Part shown: positions 53,350 through 62,430 of the stretch, piece by piece
Layout of the letters: the number at the start of each line of letters is the position of its first letter
Position numbering within the stretch: position 1 is the first letter of the stretch
DNA from: Bradyrhizobium australiense
Lineage (GTDB): Bacteria; Pseudomonadota; Alphaproteobacteria; Rhizobiales; Xanthobacteraceae
Direction: 5' to 3'
Length of the DNA stretch: 64,000 nt
Assembly (NCBI RefSeq): GCF_013114825.1
Contig: NZ_JAAVLX010000003.1
Span: forward strand, 930,001-994,000
Made by a program: the position numbers and the translations under genes
The notes under the pieces: generated by a model
Told to the model about the DNA's origin: nothing
What the model saw: the letters and a program-made list of their open reading frames with translations, nothing else
Databases searched by the model: none

Positions 53350-53730
53350 TCAGCTACCCGCCTTCCTTGCCGCCAGCGCATCCGCCACCGCGGTACGGAT
53401 ATCGTGCACCGAGAACGGTTTCGTCACCACGTCGTGCACGATGGCGTTGAGCCCGGAGGCGCGTTCGCGCTGGTCGGCAAATCCCGTCATCAACAGGATC
53501 TTCAGGTTGGGAAAATCACGTGCCGCGGTCAGCGCCAGCGCGATGCCGTCCATGACCGGCATCTGGATGTCGGTCAAGAGCAGGTCGAACAAGCCTTGCT
53601 CGCGGCTCAGGATATCGAGCGCATCGGCGCCATCCTCGGCGGTGACGGTCTCGTGGCCGTCCATGGCGATGGCGCGCGCCACCAGCGAGCGCATGGAGTC
53701 TTCGTCGTCGGCAATCAGCACGCGTGGCAT
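53350..53730 (-). CDS. cpdR: cell-cycle response regulator CpdR
   Basis: The 126-residue stand-alone receiver opens with the CpdR-typical start MPRVLIADDEDSMRSLVARAIAMDGH and has phospho-acceptor Asp54 in DLLLTDIQMPVMDG, KILLMTGFADQ and VTKPFSVHDI. There is no output domain. In Caulobacter and rhizobia, unphosphorylated CpdR takes ClpXP to its substrates and controls CtrA and other cell-cycle factors, with CckA-ChpT setting its phosphorylation. The ATG at 53730 is preferred; the frame upstream is not receiver-like. It is 37 bases downstream of the zinc-ribbon gene on the same strand. Confidence 0.9.
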   Translation of the reverse strand: MPRVLIADDEDSMRSLVARAIAMDGHETVTAEDGADALDILSREQGLFDLLLTDIQMPVMDGIALALTAARDFPNLKILLMTGFADQRERASGLNAIVHDVVTKPFSVHDIRTAVADALAARKAGS

Positions 53731-53767
53731 GAAGTCGTCTCTTGCATTGCAGGGCAGACGGCCCGGT

Positions 53768-54676
53768 TCAGGCATGGCCGGCCAGATCCCGCTTGTTGAA
53801 AAAGCGTACGTCAATATTGCGGCCTTCGGGCGGCGGCGAGGCCAGCCGCGACTTGAAATAGGCGCGTTCGCCGGGCTTGAGCACCGGCTGCTCGAGCACC
53901 GCGTTCCAGGCGTAGATCTCGGTGCCCTGCGCGTCGCGGACGGAAAAGCGCAGCCGCGGCAGTTCGACAGCCATTTTGGTCTCGCCGACGATCACGCCTT
54001 CGATGACCAGGACCGGCTTGCCGTCCACGGTTTCGTTGGTGATTTTGATATCCTTGAACGCCAGCCCGCGCAGGTTCACGTCCAGCCCGACCATTTTGTA
54101 GAACGTCGCGGTCTGCGGCAGCAGCCGCACGACGTCGGTGCGCCAGATCACCAGCGCCAGGATCAGCGCGCCCATCGCGGCACAGGCGGTCGGCAGGCCG
54201 ACGGACGGCATGAACTGAATACGGGGCAGGGAGCGCAGCCGGAAAAGACGGGCCAGCCGCTCGCGGTGCGTCGTGATCGGGACGTCCTCATGGTCCTCCG
54301 CATCGCTGCGGGCAACCGATGGCCAGTCGCTGTCGCCGCCACTGTCGCCACCTTGGCGCGACCCTTCGCCCTCGGCCGGCCAACGGGGCGAAATCGAGGG
54401 GCTGTCGACCATCGGGGTGTCCTGTCCTTCGTCCTCGCGCGCCATCGCCTCCCATTCGGCTGCCGCATCGTTTGCGGCGGGCTGGATCGATTGCGCCGGA
54501 GCTGGCGGAGGACTTGGCATGGCTGCCGGCACGGCGGCCGCCAGTTCGATCGCGTCTTCGGGCCGCGCCAGCCAGGTTTCCTTGCAGCGGGAGCAGCGGA
54601 CGGTCCGCCCGGCGGTGCCCAGGGTGGCCGGATTGATGGCGTAAGATGTTGTACAATGGGGACAAACGATATGCAT
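53768..54676 (-). CDS. MJ0042-type zinc-ribbon, single-TM protein (DUF3426-like)
   Basis: The 302-residue protein begins MHIVCPHCTTSYAINPATLGTAGRTVRCSRCKETW, a CxxC...CxxC zinc ribbon at residues 5-31. An acidic Pro/Ala-rich linker with few aromatics follows, then one TM helix (about 165-183, GLPTACAAMGALILALVIW). The extracytoplasmic C-terminal domain holds LRGLAFKDIKITNETVDGKPVLVIEGVI, typical of DUF3426. The zinc ribbon is cytoplasmic. It is divergent from ftsE with 192 bases between them and upstream of cpdR on the same strand, a conserved alphaproteobacterial order. The function is unknown. Confidence 0.84.
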   Translation of the reverse strand: MHIVCPHCTTSYAINPATLGTAGRTVRCSRCKETWLARPEDAIELAAAVPAAMPSPPPAPAQSIQPAANDAAAEWEAMAREDEGQDTPMVDSPSISPRWPAEGEGSRQGGDSGGDSDWPSVARSDAEDHEDVPITTHRERLARLFRLRSLPRIQFMPSVGLPTACAAMGALILALVIWRTDVVRLLPQTATFYKMVGLDVNLRGLAFKDIKITNETVDGKPVLVIEGVIVGETKMAVELPRLRFSVRDAQGTEIYAWNAVLEQPVLKPGERAYFKSRLASPPPEGRNIDVRFFNKRDLAGHA

Positions 54677-54868
54677 GGAGCCCAGCTCACCAGTGTCTTC
54701 GCCCGGATGCTACATACCGACCGTTAACGAATCGGAAACCATAACGGCCGCAAAACCGTTTTATCCGGTTAGCGCCCAGACCAGCGGGCCACGAGCTCAA
54801 ACTTTGGGTTTGGGTCCAGGTTCAAGTCCGCGGCTTCTGGCCACGGCCCATATCGAGCGGAGCTGAGC

Positions 54869-55528
54869 TTGGTTCGGTTCGAAAATGTCGGCTTGCGGTA
54901 CGGGCTCGGCCCGGAGATTTTGCGCGACCTCTCCTTCGTCATTCCCGCCCATTCGTTCCAGTTCCTCACCGGTCCCTCGGGCGCGGGCAAGACCTCGCTG
55001 CTGCGGCTGTTGTTTCTGTCGCTCAAGCCGACGCGCGGCCTCGTCAACCTGTTCGGCCAGGACGTCTCACTGCTCGGCAAGGATCAGATTGCGGGTCTGC
55101 GCACGCGCATCGGTATCGTGCTGCAGGATTTTCGTCTACTCGACCATATGACGACCTATGAGAACGTGGCGCTGCCGTTCCGCGTGATGGGCCGTGACGA
55201 ATCCAGCTATCGCCGGGAGGTGATCGATCTCCTGAAGTGGGTCGGTCTCGGCGAGCGCATGGACGCGCTGCCGCCGATCCTGTCGGGTGGTGAGAAGCAG
55301 CGCGCCGCGATCGCGCGCGCGGTGATCTCGCGGCCGCAATTGCTGCTGGCGGACGAGCCGACCGGCAGCGTCGATCCGACGCTCGGCCGGCGCCTGTTGC
55401 GGCTGTTCATCGAATTGAACAGGCTGGGCACCGCTGTCATCATCGCGACCCACGACATCACGCTAATGGACCAATACGAGGCGCGGCGGATGGTGCTGCA
55501 CCAGGGACGACTGCACATCTATGAGTAG
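54869..55528 (+). CDS. ftsE: cell division ATP-binding protein FtsE
   Basis: The 219-residue ABC ATPase has Walker A GPSGAGKTS, Q-loop VLQDFRLLDHMTTYENVALP, signature LSGGEKQRAAIARA, Walker B LLLADEPTGSVDP and the H-loop ATHD. With FtsX it forms the divisome complex that turns on peptidoglycan hydrolases. The start is the TTG at 54869 after GAGCGGAGCTGAGC. The stop lies inside ftsX (8-base overlap at 55521-55528), so translation is coupled. Confidence 0.93.
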   Translation: MVRFENVGLRYGLGPEILRDLSFVIPAHSFQFLTGPSGAGKTSLLRLLFLSLKPTRGLVNLFGQDVSLLGKDQIAGLRTRIGIVLQDFRLLDHMTTYENVALPFRVMGRDESSYRREVIDLLKWVGLGERMDALPPILSGGEKQRAAIARAVISRPQLLLADEPTGSVDPTLGRRLLRLFIELNRLGTAVIIATHDITLMDQYEARRMVLHQGRLHIYE

Positions 55529-56492
55529 GGCCGGTGACGAGCATGGGCCGCTGGTGGACCTCGGCAACGAACGTCCGCAGGTACCGGCGCGGGCGCGCAA
55601 CATGTCGCCGATCGTGCCGCGGGCATCGATCTCCGGCCGCGCGCTGGTCGCCGTCGTCGCGATCATGACGTTCCTCGCTTCCATCACCACCGGCACTGTG
55701 CTGCTCGTCAGCGCGTCGGCGGCGGAATGGCAGTCCGAAGTCGCCAGCGAGATCACCGTTCAGGTGCGCCCGCAGGCAGGACGCGATCTCGAGCGCGACG
55801 TGACCGCGGCGGTGGAGGCGATGCGGACGCAGCCCGGCATCGTCCAGGTCACACCATTCAGCAAGGATGAATCGGCCAGATTGCTGGAGCCGTGGCTCGG
55901 CAGCGGGCTGTCGATCGAGCAGTTGCCGGTGCCGCGCGTCGTCGTCGCGCGCGTCCAGCCCGGCACCACGCTTGACCTCGCGACATTGCGCGGCCGGGTG
56001 ACGCAAGTGGCGCCGTCGGCGAGCGTCGACGATCACCGCGCCTGGATCGAGCGCATGCGCTCGATGACCGGAGCGACCGTATTCGCCGGCATCGGCATTC
56101 TCGCGCTGGTGATCGTGGCGACGATCATTTCGGTGTCGTTCGCGACCCGCGGCGCGATGGCGGCGAATCGCCCGATCGTCGAGGTGCTGCACTTCGTCGG
56201 CGCTGGCGACCGCTATATCGCCAACCATTTCCTACGGCATTTTCTCAGGCTCGGACTGGAGGGCGGGCTGATCGGCGGCGGCGCCGCGATGCTGAGCTTC
56301 GGCTTTTCCGAATCGATCGCCAGCTGGTTCTCGGGCACCCCTGTCGGCGATCAATTCGCCGCGCTGCTCGGGACATTTTCGCTGCCGCCGTCGGGCTATC
56401 TGGCGCTGGCGGTTCAGGCCGTGGCGATTGCCGCCATTACCGCCTGGGCATCGCGGCGGACGCTGTTCGCGACGCTGGACGATATCGATTGA
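55521..56492 (+). CDS. ftsX: cell division protein FtsX
   Basis: The 323-residue four-TM protein has a cytoplasmic N-terminus, TM1 (ALVAVVAIMTFLASITTGTVLLV), then a periplasmic domain with QSEVASEITVQVRPQAGRD and PFSKDESARLLEPWLG. TM2-TM4 follow (ATVFAGIGILALVIVATII, and two after GGGAAMLSF and GYLALAVQAVAIAAI). It anchors FtsE and senses or passes ATPase strokes to periplasmic amidase activators. It overlaps ftsE by 8 bases. Confidence 0.92.
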   Translation: MSRAGDEHGPLVDLGNERPQVPARARNMSPIVPRASISGRALVAVVAIMTFLASITTGTVLLVSASAAEWQSEVASEITVQVRPQAGRDLERDVTAAVEAMRTQPGIVQVTPFSKDESARLLEPWLGSGLSIEQLPVPRVVVARVQPGTTLDLATLRGRVTQVAPSASVDDHRAWIERMRSMTGATVFAGIGILALVIVATIISVSFATRGAMAANRPIVEVLHFVGAGDRYIANHFLRHFLRLGLEGGLIGGGAAMLSFGFSESIASWFSGTPVGDQFAALLGTFSLPPSGYLALAVQAVAIAAITAWASRRTLFATLDDID

Positions 56493-56606
56493 TGGAGCCA
56501 ATGGCGCTTTGCAGTGAAGCAAGTCACGGGCTTGACCGGGGACCGGGACTCCACTTCGCCTGAAAACGTTCTAGAATTATCCGTGGGACGAGGGTTGCCG
56601 GACGAT

Positions 56607-57320
56607 ATGGATTTGCAGCACGACGATAGCACGCCGAAGACGGCGGCCGCGCGGCCGCGCGGATGGCTGCGCGCCGTCATCGTCGGCTCCCTGGCGATCC
56701 TGTTCGTCGGCGCGGCGGTCGGCTTCATCGCCTTTCTCTCGCAATTGCGCGGCGTCGAAATCAAGCCGGCGCGCAACGCCGACGGCATCGTGGTCTTCAC
56801 CGGCGGCTCGTCGCGGGTGTCGGATGCGATGGAATTGCTGGCCGGCGGCTATGGCAAACGGCTGTTGATTTCGGGTGTGCACCGGACCAACGCCGTGAGC
56901 GACATTTCGCGCTCGCTGCCCGACAACCACTCGCTGCTCGGTTGTTGCGTCGATCTCGATCGCTCGGCGGTCAACACGCGCAGCAACGCCGCAGAGACGC
57001 GGCGCTGGGCCCGCGAGCGCGGCTTCAAATCGCTGATCGTGGTGACGTCGAATTACCACATGCCGCGGGCCATCCTGGAATTGTCGCATGCGATGCCTGA
57101 TGTCACGCTGATTCCGTTCGCGGTGATCGGCGACAAATGGCGCGACGAGCCGTGGTGGACCAGCGGCGCGACGCTGCGTCTGTTGCTGTCGGAATATGCG
57201 AAATATGTCGCGGCCGAAGTGCGCGTGCGGCTGGCCGATGCGGGTATCGAGGTGATGCCGGAAGTTTCCGATCAGCCTGCGCCGGCGCCGCGCCGGCCAG
57301 CGACCGCGCAGGCCAACTAG
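56607..57320 (+). CDS. YdcF-family membrane protein (DUF218)
   Basis: The 237-residue protein has one TM helix (AVIVGSLAILFVGAAVGFIAFLSQL) and then a DUF218 domain: ADGIVVFTGGSSRVSDAMELLAGGYGKRLLISGVH, SNAAETRRWARERGFKSLIVVTSNYHMPRA, then IPFAVIGD. The family includes SanA/ElyC/YdcF with envelope or SAM-binding roles. It follows ftsX by 114 bases in an order common in Rhizobiales; there plsC is often the next gene but is absent here. The ATG at 56607 is used; the C-terminus overlaps the opgC fusion frame by 4 bases. Confidence 0.84.
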   Translation: MDLQHDDSTPKTAAARPRGWLRAVIVGSLAILFVGAAVGFIAFLSQLRGVEIKPARNADGIVVFTGGSSRVSDAMELLAGGYGKRLLISGVHRTNAVSDISRSLPDNHSLLGCCVDLDRSAVNTRSNAAETRRWARERGFKSLIVVTSNYHMPRAILELSHAMPDVTLIPFAVIGDKWRDEPWWTSGATLRLLLSEYAKYVAAEVRVRLADAGIEVMPEVSDQPAPAPRRPATAQAN

Positions 57321-58990
57321 GGTACGTACATAAATCCCGAATGGCGTATCCGGCATCCCGTCGGGCGGGTCAACATGTCCGTTAAGGGGCCGATACGGAC
57401 ATGAGGATAACGCGCTACCGCTCGCTCATTCGCACCTGACAAGGCACGAACGCGATACATCCGCCAAGAATAGCGGCGAGGCCACGACTCCGTAGGAAAT
57501 CCCGTGTGACATTCCCGCCATGGGAGCGCAAGGCACGTGGTGAGCCCGTGCTGAACAGGATTGTCAAAAGCTATATTCCGACGATGCGATGTCGCCGTTG
57601 CATTCTTGGCAGCCATGGCTGCAGGCTTCCGCGACGCCGCGATGACATCCGCCTTGAGCCGGACCGATTCGTCTGCGAGGCCGGGCACCCGGTCGGATTG
57701 CCCCTGCGCAAACCGGCAATCGATGACGAGGTTCTGGCGACCGGCCCGTCCGAACTCGCGCAGCCCTCGGCGAAACGCCTCCAGGAGGCGCCAGGCGGCG
57801 GCGCCCCAGCCTTCCCGCGGGGCGCGCACACCCATATACAGTGCGACGGTCGACTGCTGCCTGGGTTTGATGTTGATCAAGTTCAGCAGCTTCGCCGCCA
57901 CGATCATCATCAGGACGCCACTAACGCTGAGCACGATCTGCATCGCCACCCCCTCCGAGATATCGAGGAGCGCCAGGACGCTGGCGAGCGTAAGCAGAAC
58001 GCCGAGGCAGTAGATCGGTAACGAGTTCTTGCCACAGAGAATGGCGCCGCGCATCACCGCCGTCGTCAGCCCTCGTTGATTGGGAGGCACGAGCCATACC
58101 GCCAAAACCGCAAGGGCCAAAAAATGCAGCAGTCGCAATGGATCGAGATTTGATTTGTCCATCGGGTAAGGCAGCCTCAGCAGCGCCTGCGGGATGAGTT
58201 CGTCCAGCGGTTTGATCCTCCAGCTCAATGCGATGAGGAGACTGAACACCAGATAGAGAACGGCAGGCACAAGCGCCGTGCGTGACGTCACCCATGGCCG
58301 CACTCTCTCTCCCTCGATCATCCACCATGCGCCAAGTACGACGAGCAGCTGCCAGGCCAGCGGATTGAAGGCCCAGTGGCCGTTCGGCCACGCCGGCATA
58401 GTCCAGCCGAACACATGTACCAGGGCATAAAGCGCCAGCGAGGCGCCAAGCGTCACGTTCGGCAGTCGCAGCAGCAGCCACAGCAACGGCGCGAACAAGA
58501 GATGAAGAAGCACGAAGATCGGCAACACGTCGGTATTGACCGGACAGTATTGTAAGATCGCCGCGTGCGCGAGCGTCGCGCCCGGCTGGTCCAACAGAAT
58601 GCGCGTATTGCTCTGGTCAGCAAGGCGGTCCCCGCCTGCGAGGTAAACCAAGATGGCGCAGGCGAGCGTGAGCAGCAGAAATGCGACATAAATGTCCCAG
58701 CTTCGCCGCAGTGTCCGGCTGATCACGCCGGTCCAGCCCTCGCAGCGCCATATCTTGCCGTAGGCCAGTGCGCAGGTCACACCCGAGACGAACATGAACA
58801 CCTCCGCGGCATCGCTGAAGCCGTAGTTCCGCAGCGTCAGCCAACTTCCGATGTTGTTGGGGACATGGTCCAGAAAGATGCACCAGAGCGCGATGCCGCG
58901 GCAGGCATCAATGCGCAGATCGCGGCCGTAGTCTTTCAACTCCGGCAGCGCGCTTACCAATGGCGTCGGGGTGGCAGTTCGATCATGCAT
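57317..58990 (-). CDS. opgC: OpgC glucan-modifying membrane protein fused in frame to a broken ABC_sub_bind fragment
   Basis: Residues 1 to about 383 are an OpgC acyltransferase-3-like protein with about ten TM helices: DLRIDACRGIALWCIFLDHVPNN, FMFVSGVTCALAYGK, ILCGKNSLPIYCLGVLL, ending near NLINIKPRQQS. The family succinylates osmoregulated periplasmic glucans. Family length is about 370-400, so the remaining 170 residues are extra. At about 57495-57800 they read FRRGLREFGRAGRQNLVIDC, VPGLADESVRLKADVI and AAMAAKNATAT, matching the ABC_sub_bind (PF04392) binding-protein family. The original stop seems lost by a junction or deletion. The last 55 residues look like random read-through. The ATG at 58990 is likely. 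Confidence 0.75.
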   Translation of the reverse strand: MHDRTATPTPLVSALPELKDYGRDLRIDACRGIALWCIFLDHVPNNIGSWLTLRNYGFSDAAEVFMFVSGVTCALAYGKIWRCEGWTGVISRTLRRSWDIYVAFLLLTLACAILVYLAGGDRLADQSNTRILLDQPGATLAHAAILQYCPVNTDVLPIFVLLHLLFAPLLWLLLRLPNVTLGASLALYALVHVFGWTMPAWPNGHWAFNPLAWQLLVVLGAWWMIEGERVRPWVTSRTALVPAVLYLVFSLLIALSWRIKPLDELIPQALLRLPYPMDKSNLDPLRLLHFLALAVLAVWLVPPNQRGLTTAVMRGAILCGKNSLPIYCLGVLLTLASVLALLDISEGVAMQIVLSVSGVLMMIVAAKLLNLINIKPRQQSTVALYMGVRAPREGWGAAAWRLLEAFRRGLREFGRAGRQNLVIDCRFAQGQSDRVPGLADESVRLKADVIAASRKPAAMAAKNATATSHRRNIAFDNPVQHGLTTCLALPWRECHTGFPTESWPRRYSWRMYRVRALSGANERAVARYPHVRIGPLTDMLTRPTGCRIRHSGFMYVP

Positions 58991-59100
58991 CTGGTTGCCC
59001 CGTCCGGCGTGCAAGTACGCTTCAAGAGGAACGATCACGAGGGACAGAATTTGACAAAAACTCGCCGTCAGAAACTGCGGGATTGTAACAACGCCGCAGT

Positions 59101-59424
59101 CTAGATCTGCTTCACGCCGAACGCAGCCACGACAGCTATTGCGACGATAGTCATATGGCCTCCTGGCGGTGAGGCTGTCCGTCGACGACCATCGTTCAAC
59201 CGGCGCAGCATGTAAATCAGCCGGAGGTCCACACAGAGAGGTTCCTTGGTCCTATGATCAAGGTACCGTACAGGTCTCGGTATCAATTTGACATCGGTCA
59301 GACACATCATGGGCATTTTACCGTTGCGCATAGGCGATGGAGACTCTGAATCCCGCGTAGTTCGCGCTCGCTTTTTCGGTGTCTTACTGTGTGAGGCGAT
59401 TGCAACTATAGCATACAGCGCCAT
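59101..59424 (-). CDS. possible small basic protein, with a nested 17-codon frame
   Basis: The 107-codon frame starts at an ATG (59424) with AGGAG 4 bases upstream and opens MALYAIVAIASHSKTPKKRA. A basic and proline-containing middle follows, and a hydrophobic end (MTIVAIAVVAAFGVKQI) whose own ATG (59151) follows AGGAGGCCAT. Composition of the middle is not convincingly protein-like and I recognise no family. The last 17 residues alone could be a small membrane peptide. Both readings share one frame and one stop. Confidence 0.32.
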   Translation of the reverse strand: MALYAIVAIASHSKTPKKRARTTRDSESPSPMRNGKMPMMCLTDVKLIPRPVRYLDHRTKEPLCVDLRLIYMLRRLNDGRRRTASPPGGHMTIVAIAVVAAFGVKQI

Positions 59425-59595
59425 TCGGCTCCTACCTTGAGTGCCTAGCATCGAACCGCTGGTTGGGTCAGGGATGGAGGACCGACGGTTTCGGGCAGCC
59501 AGTCTTCCGCCAGCTTCTTCGTCGCCAAAGACCCGAAGGTGGGTGTATGATTTTCCAATTGGATCTCCGTGCGATGAGATGACGGAGAGCTTTTT

Positions 59596-60258
59596 ATGAA
59601 GGTTCTTGTTGTCGACGATCACGCATTGATTCGCGAGGCGTTGCGCGCTTTGTTGAACGAACTGAAGCGGGACGCCGTCATATTTGAAGCTTCGAGCAGC
59701 CGTCAGGCAATGCACATCGTCGAGGAACATCCCGATATCAGCCTCATTTTGCTTGATATCAATTTGCCTGATCGAGATGGCTTCTCTGTCCTCCGCGAAC
59801 TGCGTGAACGCTATGCGACCATTGCTATCATCATTCTCTCGTCCTCGGATGATCAAGACACGGTCAAGCGCGCTTTCAAACTTGGCGCTCTCGGTTTCAT
59901 CCCGAAAACTACGGACCGTGAGGTCATGCTCAACGCTATCAAGTTAGTGTTCTCGGGCGGTGTTTACATTCCTTCGGAAATTCTGGAGGAAACGACGTGT
60001 CCTCGGCTTACAAATAACCCAGCGACGCGCGATTCTCTTAAGGATCTCGGGTTGACCGAGCGGCAGATTGAAGTGCTTGCGCTCCTGATGAAGGGAAGGA
60101 GCAACAAGGTCATTGCCAAGACCCTCAATATGGCAGTGCCGACAGTGAAGAACCACATCACGGTCGTTCTCAAGGCGCTCAGCGTAACGAGCCGCACCGA
60201 GGCAGTAATAAAATTAGGAAAAATGGGCTGGGAATTGCCGCCGAAATCTGAATCATAA
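59596..60258 (+). CDS. LuxR/NarL-type response regulator
   Basis: The 220-residue protein has an N-terminal receiver (MKVLVVDDHALIREALRALL) with Asp54 in ISLILLDINLPDRDG, Ser in IIILSSSDD and Lys in GFIPKTTDR. The HTH is LTERQIEVLALLMKGRSNKVIAKTLNMAVPTVKNHITVVLKAL. ACGGAGAGC lies before the ATG at 59596. It converges on the MASE1 hybrid kinase and overlaps it by 6 bases (60253-60258), so the kinase is a natural partner candidate but transcription is opposed. Confidence 0.91.
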   Translation: MKVLVVDDHALIREALRALLNELKRDAVIFEASSSRQAMHIVEEHPDISLILLDINLPDRDGFSVLRELRERYATIAIIILSSSDDQDTVKRAFKLGALGFIPKTTDREVMLNAIKLVFSGGVYIPSEILEETTCPRLTNNPATRDSLKDLGLTERQIEVLALLMKGRSNKVIAKTLNMAVPTVKNHITVVLKALSVTSRTEAVIKLGKMGWELPPKSES

Positions 60259-62373
60259 ACCCGCCCCGGCGTTTCTCCTATCGTCATGATCCTTAAAGAG
60301 TTCGTGCATGACAGCCCGGAGCCGCATTGGGTCGACAGGCTTGTGCAGCAAAATGTATCCTCTATCCTTAGCCTCACGCAATGGTTCAGGTGCCGTATCG
60401 CCGCTGATGAGAATAGCTGGAATTGATGAACCAAACGCCGCATTAACTTGTTCAATTGCTCGGATCCCGGTCTTTCCGTTCGCAAGATGATAATCCGAGA
60501 TTATAAGATCGGGGCGTTGTCGACTATCAGCGAGTCGGATAAGCGCAGCTTCGTCAGATCCGGCGGTAAGGACGGAGTATCCCCATTTGCCAAGCAATCC
60601 GCCCGTTCCCTCCTGCACAATTGGAGCATCGGCAATAACAAGGATTACCTTGCCTTCGACCGCAAAGGCTGCGGGATTAGGTGACTCTGCGGGCGCTGTA
60701 GACGTGACGCATTCATTGGCCATTGGAACCAGGATCGCGAATCGCGAACCTCGGCCCACAGTCGAAGCTAAGTCGATTTGATGGTTGAGAAGCAGGCGAA
60801 GCTTGTCGACAATAGCCAGGCCGAGCCCCAGGCCCCCGTAGCGGTTCCGTTCTAAAGCAGGAAGTTGAAAAAAATCGCCAAAGATATTCTGCTTCTGATC
60901 CTCAGGAATGCCGGGACCGCTATCCCATACTTCGATACGCAACATTTCACCGCGCGGACGACATCCGACGATGATCCCGCCCTGCAACGTATAGCGCACA
61001 GCATTGGATACCAGATTGAGCAGTATGCGTTCGAGCAGCATGGCGTCGCTCCGCACCCAGGCGTCACTTCGTCTAACCCGAAGGCGCAAACCTTTTTCTC
61101 GCGTTGCCTGGTCAAACGTCGCCTGAATTTTTTGCAACAGGCGCGCGATCGGGAATTCGGTAATTTTTGGTGTAAGAACCCCAGCATCGAGCCTGGAAAT
61201 ATCCAGGAGCGAATTGAACATTTCATCCAATTCTTTGCGCGTTGCATCGACCCGCTCGATCGTCTTTGTCCTTTCCCCCGATTTGAGCGGCGTGCGCAGC
61301 TGTGCAACGAACAGGCCCAGTGCATGTAATGGCTGCCGCAAATCATGGCTTGCCATGGCAAAAAAGCGGGATTTTGCTGCGTTGGCGAGCTCCAGCTGTT
61401 GCGTACGCTCTGCAACCTTCCGCTCGAGTTCGATCTGCGCGCGGCGCAGACTTTCCTCCGCTTTCTTGCGCACCTCGACATCGGCGCTCAGTAACAAGCT
61501 TGGAACGGTAATACTGATCAAGAACATCAACACCGGCAGGAATGAAGCGTTGAGATCTGCGGTCGTGAAGGGGCCGCCGCCGGTGAGCGTCCCCCAAATC
61601 GTGATGCCCGCAAGCACCAGCGCGACCGTTGCGGTGTCGCGTGGACCGCGGCGCAACGCCGCCCACAACATTGGCAAGATCGCAAGAAAACCCAGTGGAT
61701 CTCGGCCCGGCGTTTGCTCGATCAGGGGGCTGAAAGCAATGAGTCCAACAGCCGCCGCTGTCGCGAGGACGCCGATCGTCTCCAAAAATTCATTGCGGTT
61801 GAAAGCGTGATAATGGCTTGATGCCCAAAGCACAATAACGGGGGCAACGACCAGCGCGCCGGTCACATCTCCCAGCCACCATGTGACCCAGGCGTCCGCG
61901 AAATCCCTCCATTCAATGTACCCGACTGTTGCCAGGCTGGTCAGTCCAATGCTGGCGCTGATCGGTGTCGCGATCAGGAAGCAAATCAGAGCAAACTTCA
62001 CGACAGAATTTGGCGTCGAAAACGTATTACATCCGCTCGACCATCGATTGATCAGATAAGCGCCAACAACCGCTTCAAGAGAGTTGCCGGTTGCAATCGC
62101 AATTGCGGTGGCAACCGAGCCGGCGGTCGTCGCATTGGCGATCACCGCCGCCGCGAAAATTGCAGGCCAGGTCCGATACCCCCACAACAGCACCGCCGCC
62201 AGCGCGACACCCGTCGGTGGCCAAATTGGCGTTGCGCTGGGATGAATAGAGGCGAGAGCAAGACCGCCTTTTGCCAATGCGAAATAGATCGCTCCAATTG
62301 CGACCAGATCGCCGGCATAGCTAATGCCTCGGCGGAAATTTATCTCCGGCGTTAGTGATCGTGGATCGGACAT
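60253..62373 (-). CDS. MASE1 membrane hybrid sensor histidine kinase
   Basis: The 706-residue protein has an N-terminal MASE1 domain of about eight TM helices (FALAKGGLALASIHPSATPIWPPTGVALAAVL is the family signature). A coiled coil (EVRKKAEESLRRAQIELERKVAERTQQLELA) leads to the HisKA domain with His in FAMASHDLRQPLHALGLFVAQ. HATPase_c has LLNLVSNAVRYT, VWDSGPGIP and GGLGLGLAIV. A C-terminal receiver has Asp in LIISDYHLANGK, with only one of the usual two acidic residues at its start (VIADAP). A perfect FixK/FNR box lies 58 bases upstream. The ATG at 62373 has a weak ribosome site. Confidence 0.9.
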   Translation of the reverse strand: MSDPRSLTPEINFRRGISYAGDLVAIGAIYFALAKGGLALASIHPSATPIWPPTGVALAAVLLWGYRTWPAIFAAAVIANATTAGSVATAIAIATGNSLEAVVGAYLINRWSSGCNTFSTPNSVVKFALICFLIATPISASIGLTSLATVGYIEWRDFADAWVTWWLGDVTGALVVAPVIVLWASSHYHAFNRNEFLETIGVLATAAAVGLIAFSPLIEQTPGRDPLGFLAILPMLWAALRRGPRDTATVALVLAGITIWGTLTGGGPFTTADLNASFLPVLMFLISITVPSLLLSADVEVRKKAEESLRRAQIELERKVAERTQQLELANAAKSRFFAMASHDLRQPLHALGLFVAQLRTPLKSGERTKTIERVDATRKELDEMFNSLLDISRLDAGVLTPKITEFPIARLLQKIQATFDQATREKGLRLRVRRSDAWVRSDAMLLERILLNLVSNAVRYTLQGGIIVGCRPRGEMLRIEVWDSGPGIPEDQKQNIFGDFFQLPALERNRYGGLGLGLAIVDKLRLLLNHQIDLASTVGRGSRFAILVPMANECVTSTAPAESPNPAAFAVEGKVILVIADAPIVQEGTGGLLGKWGYSVLTAGSDEAALIRLADSRQRPDLIISDYHLANGKTGIRAIEQVNAAFGSSIPAILISGDTAPEPLREAKDRGYILLHKPVDPMRLRAVMHELFKDHDDRRNAGAGL

Positions 62374-62430
62374 TGTCGACGCCTGGACTAGGCAATTGGA
62401 TCCTCCACCATGACTGACCTTCTGATCTCC

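Noticed and set aside
59243..59262. Dyad CCTTG-N10-CAAGG as a second FixK/FNR site
   Set aside because: The inner TTGGTCCTATGATCAA has a 6-base spacer and a T-to-G change in one arm; it does not fit TTGAT-N4-ATCAA, and no clear gene starts next to it.
59425..59856. Upstream extension of the minus-strand frame at 59101
   Set aside because: Antisense to the response regulator gene at 59596; unlike proteins.
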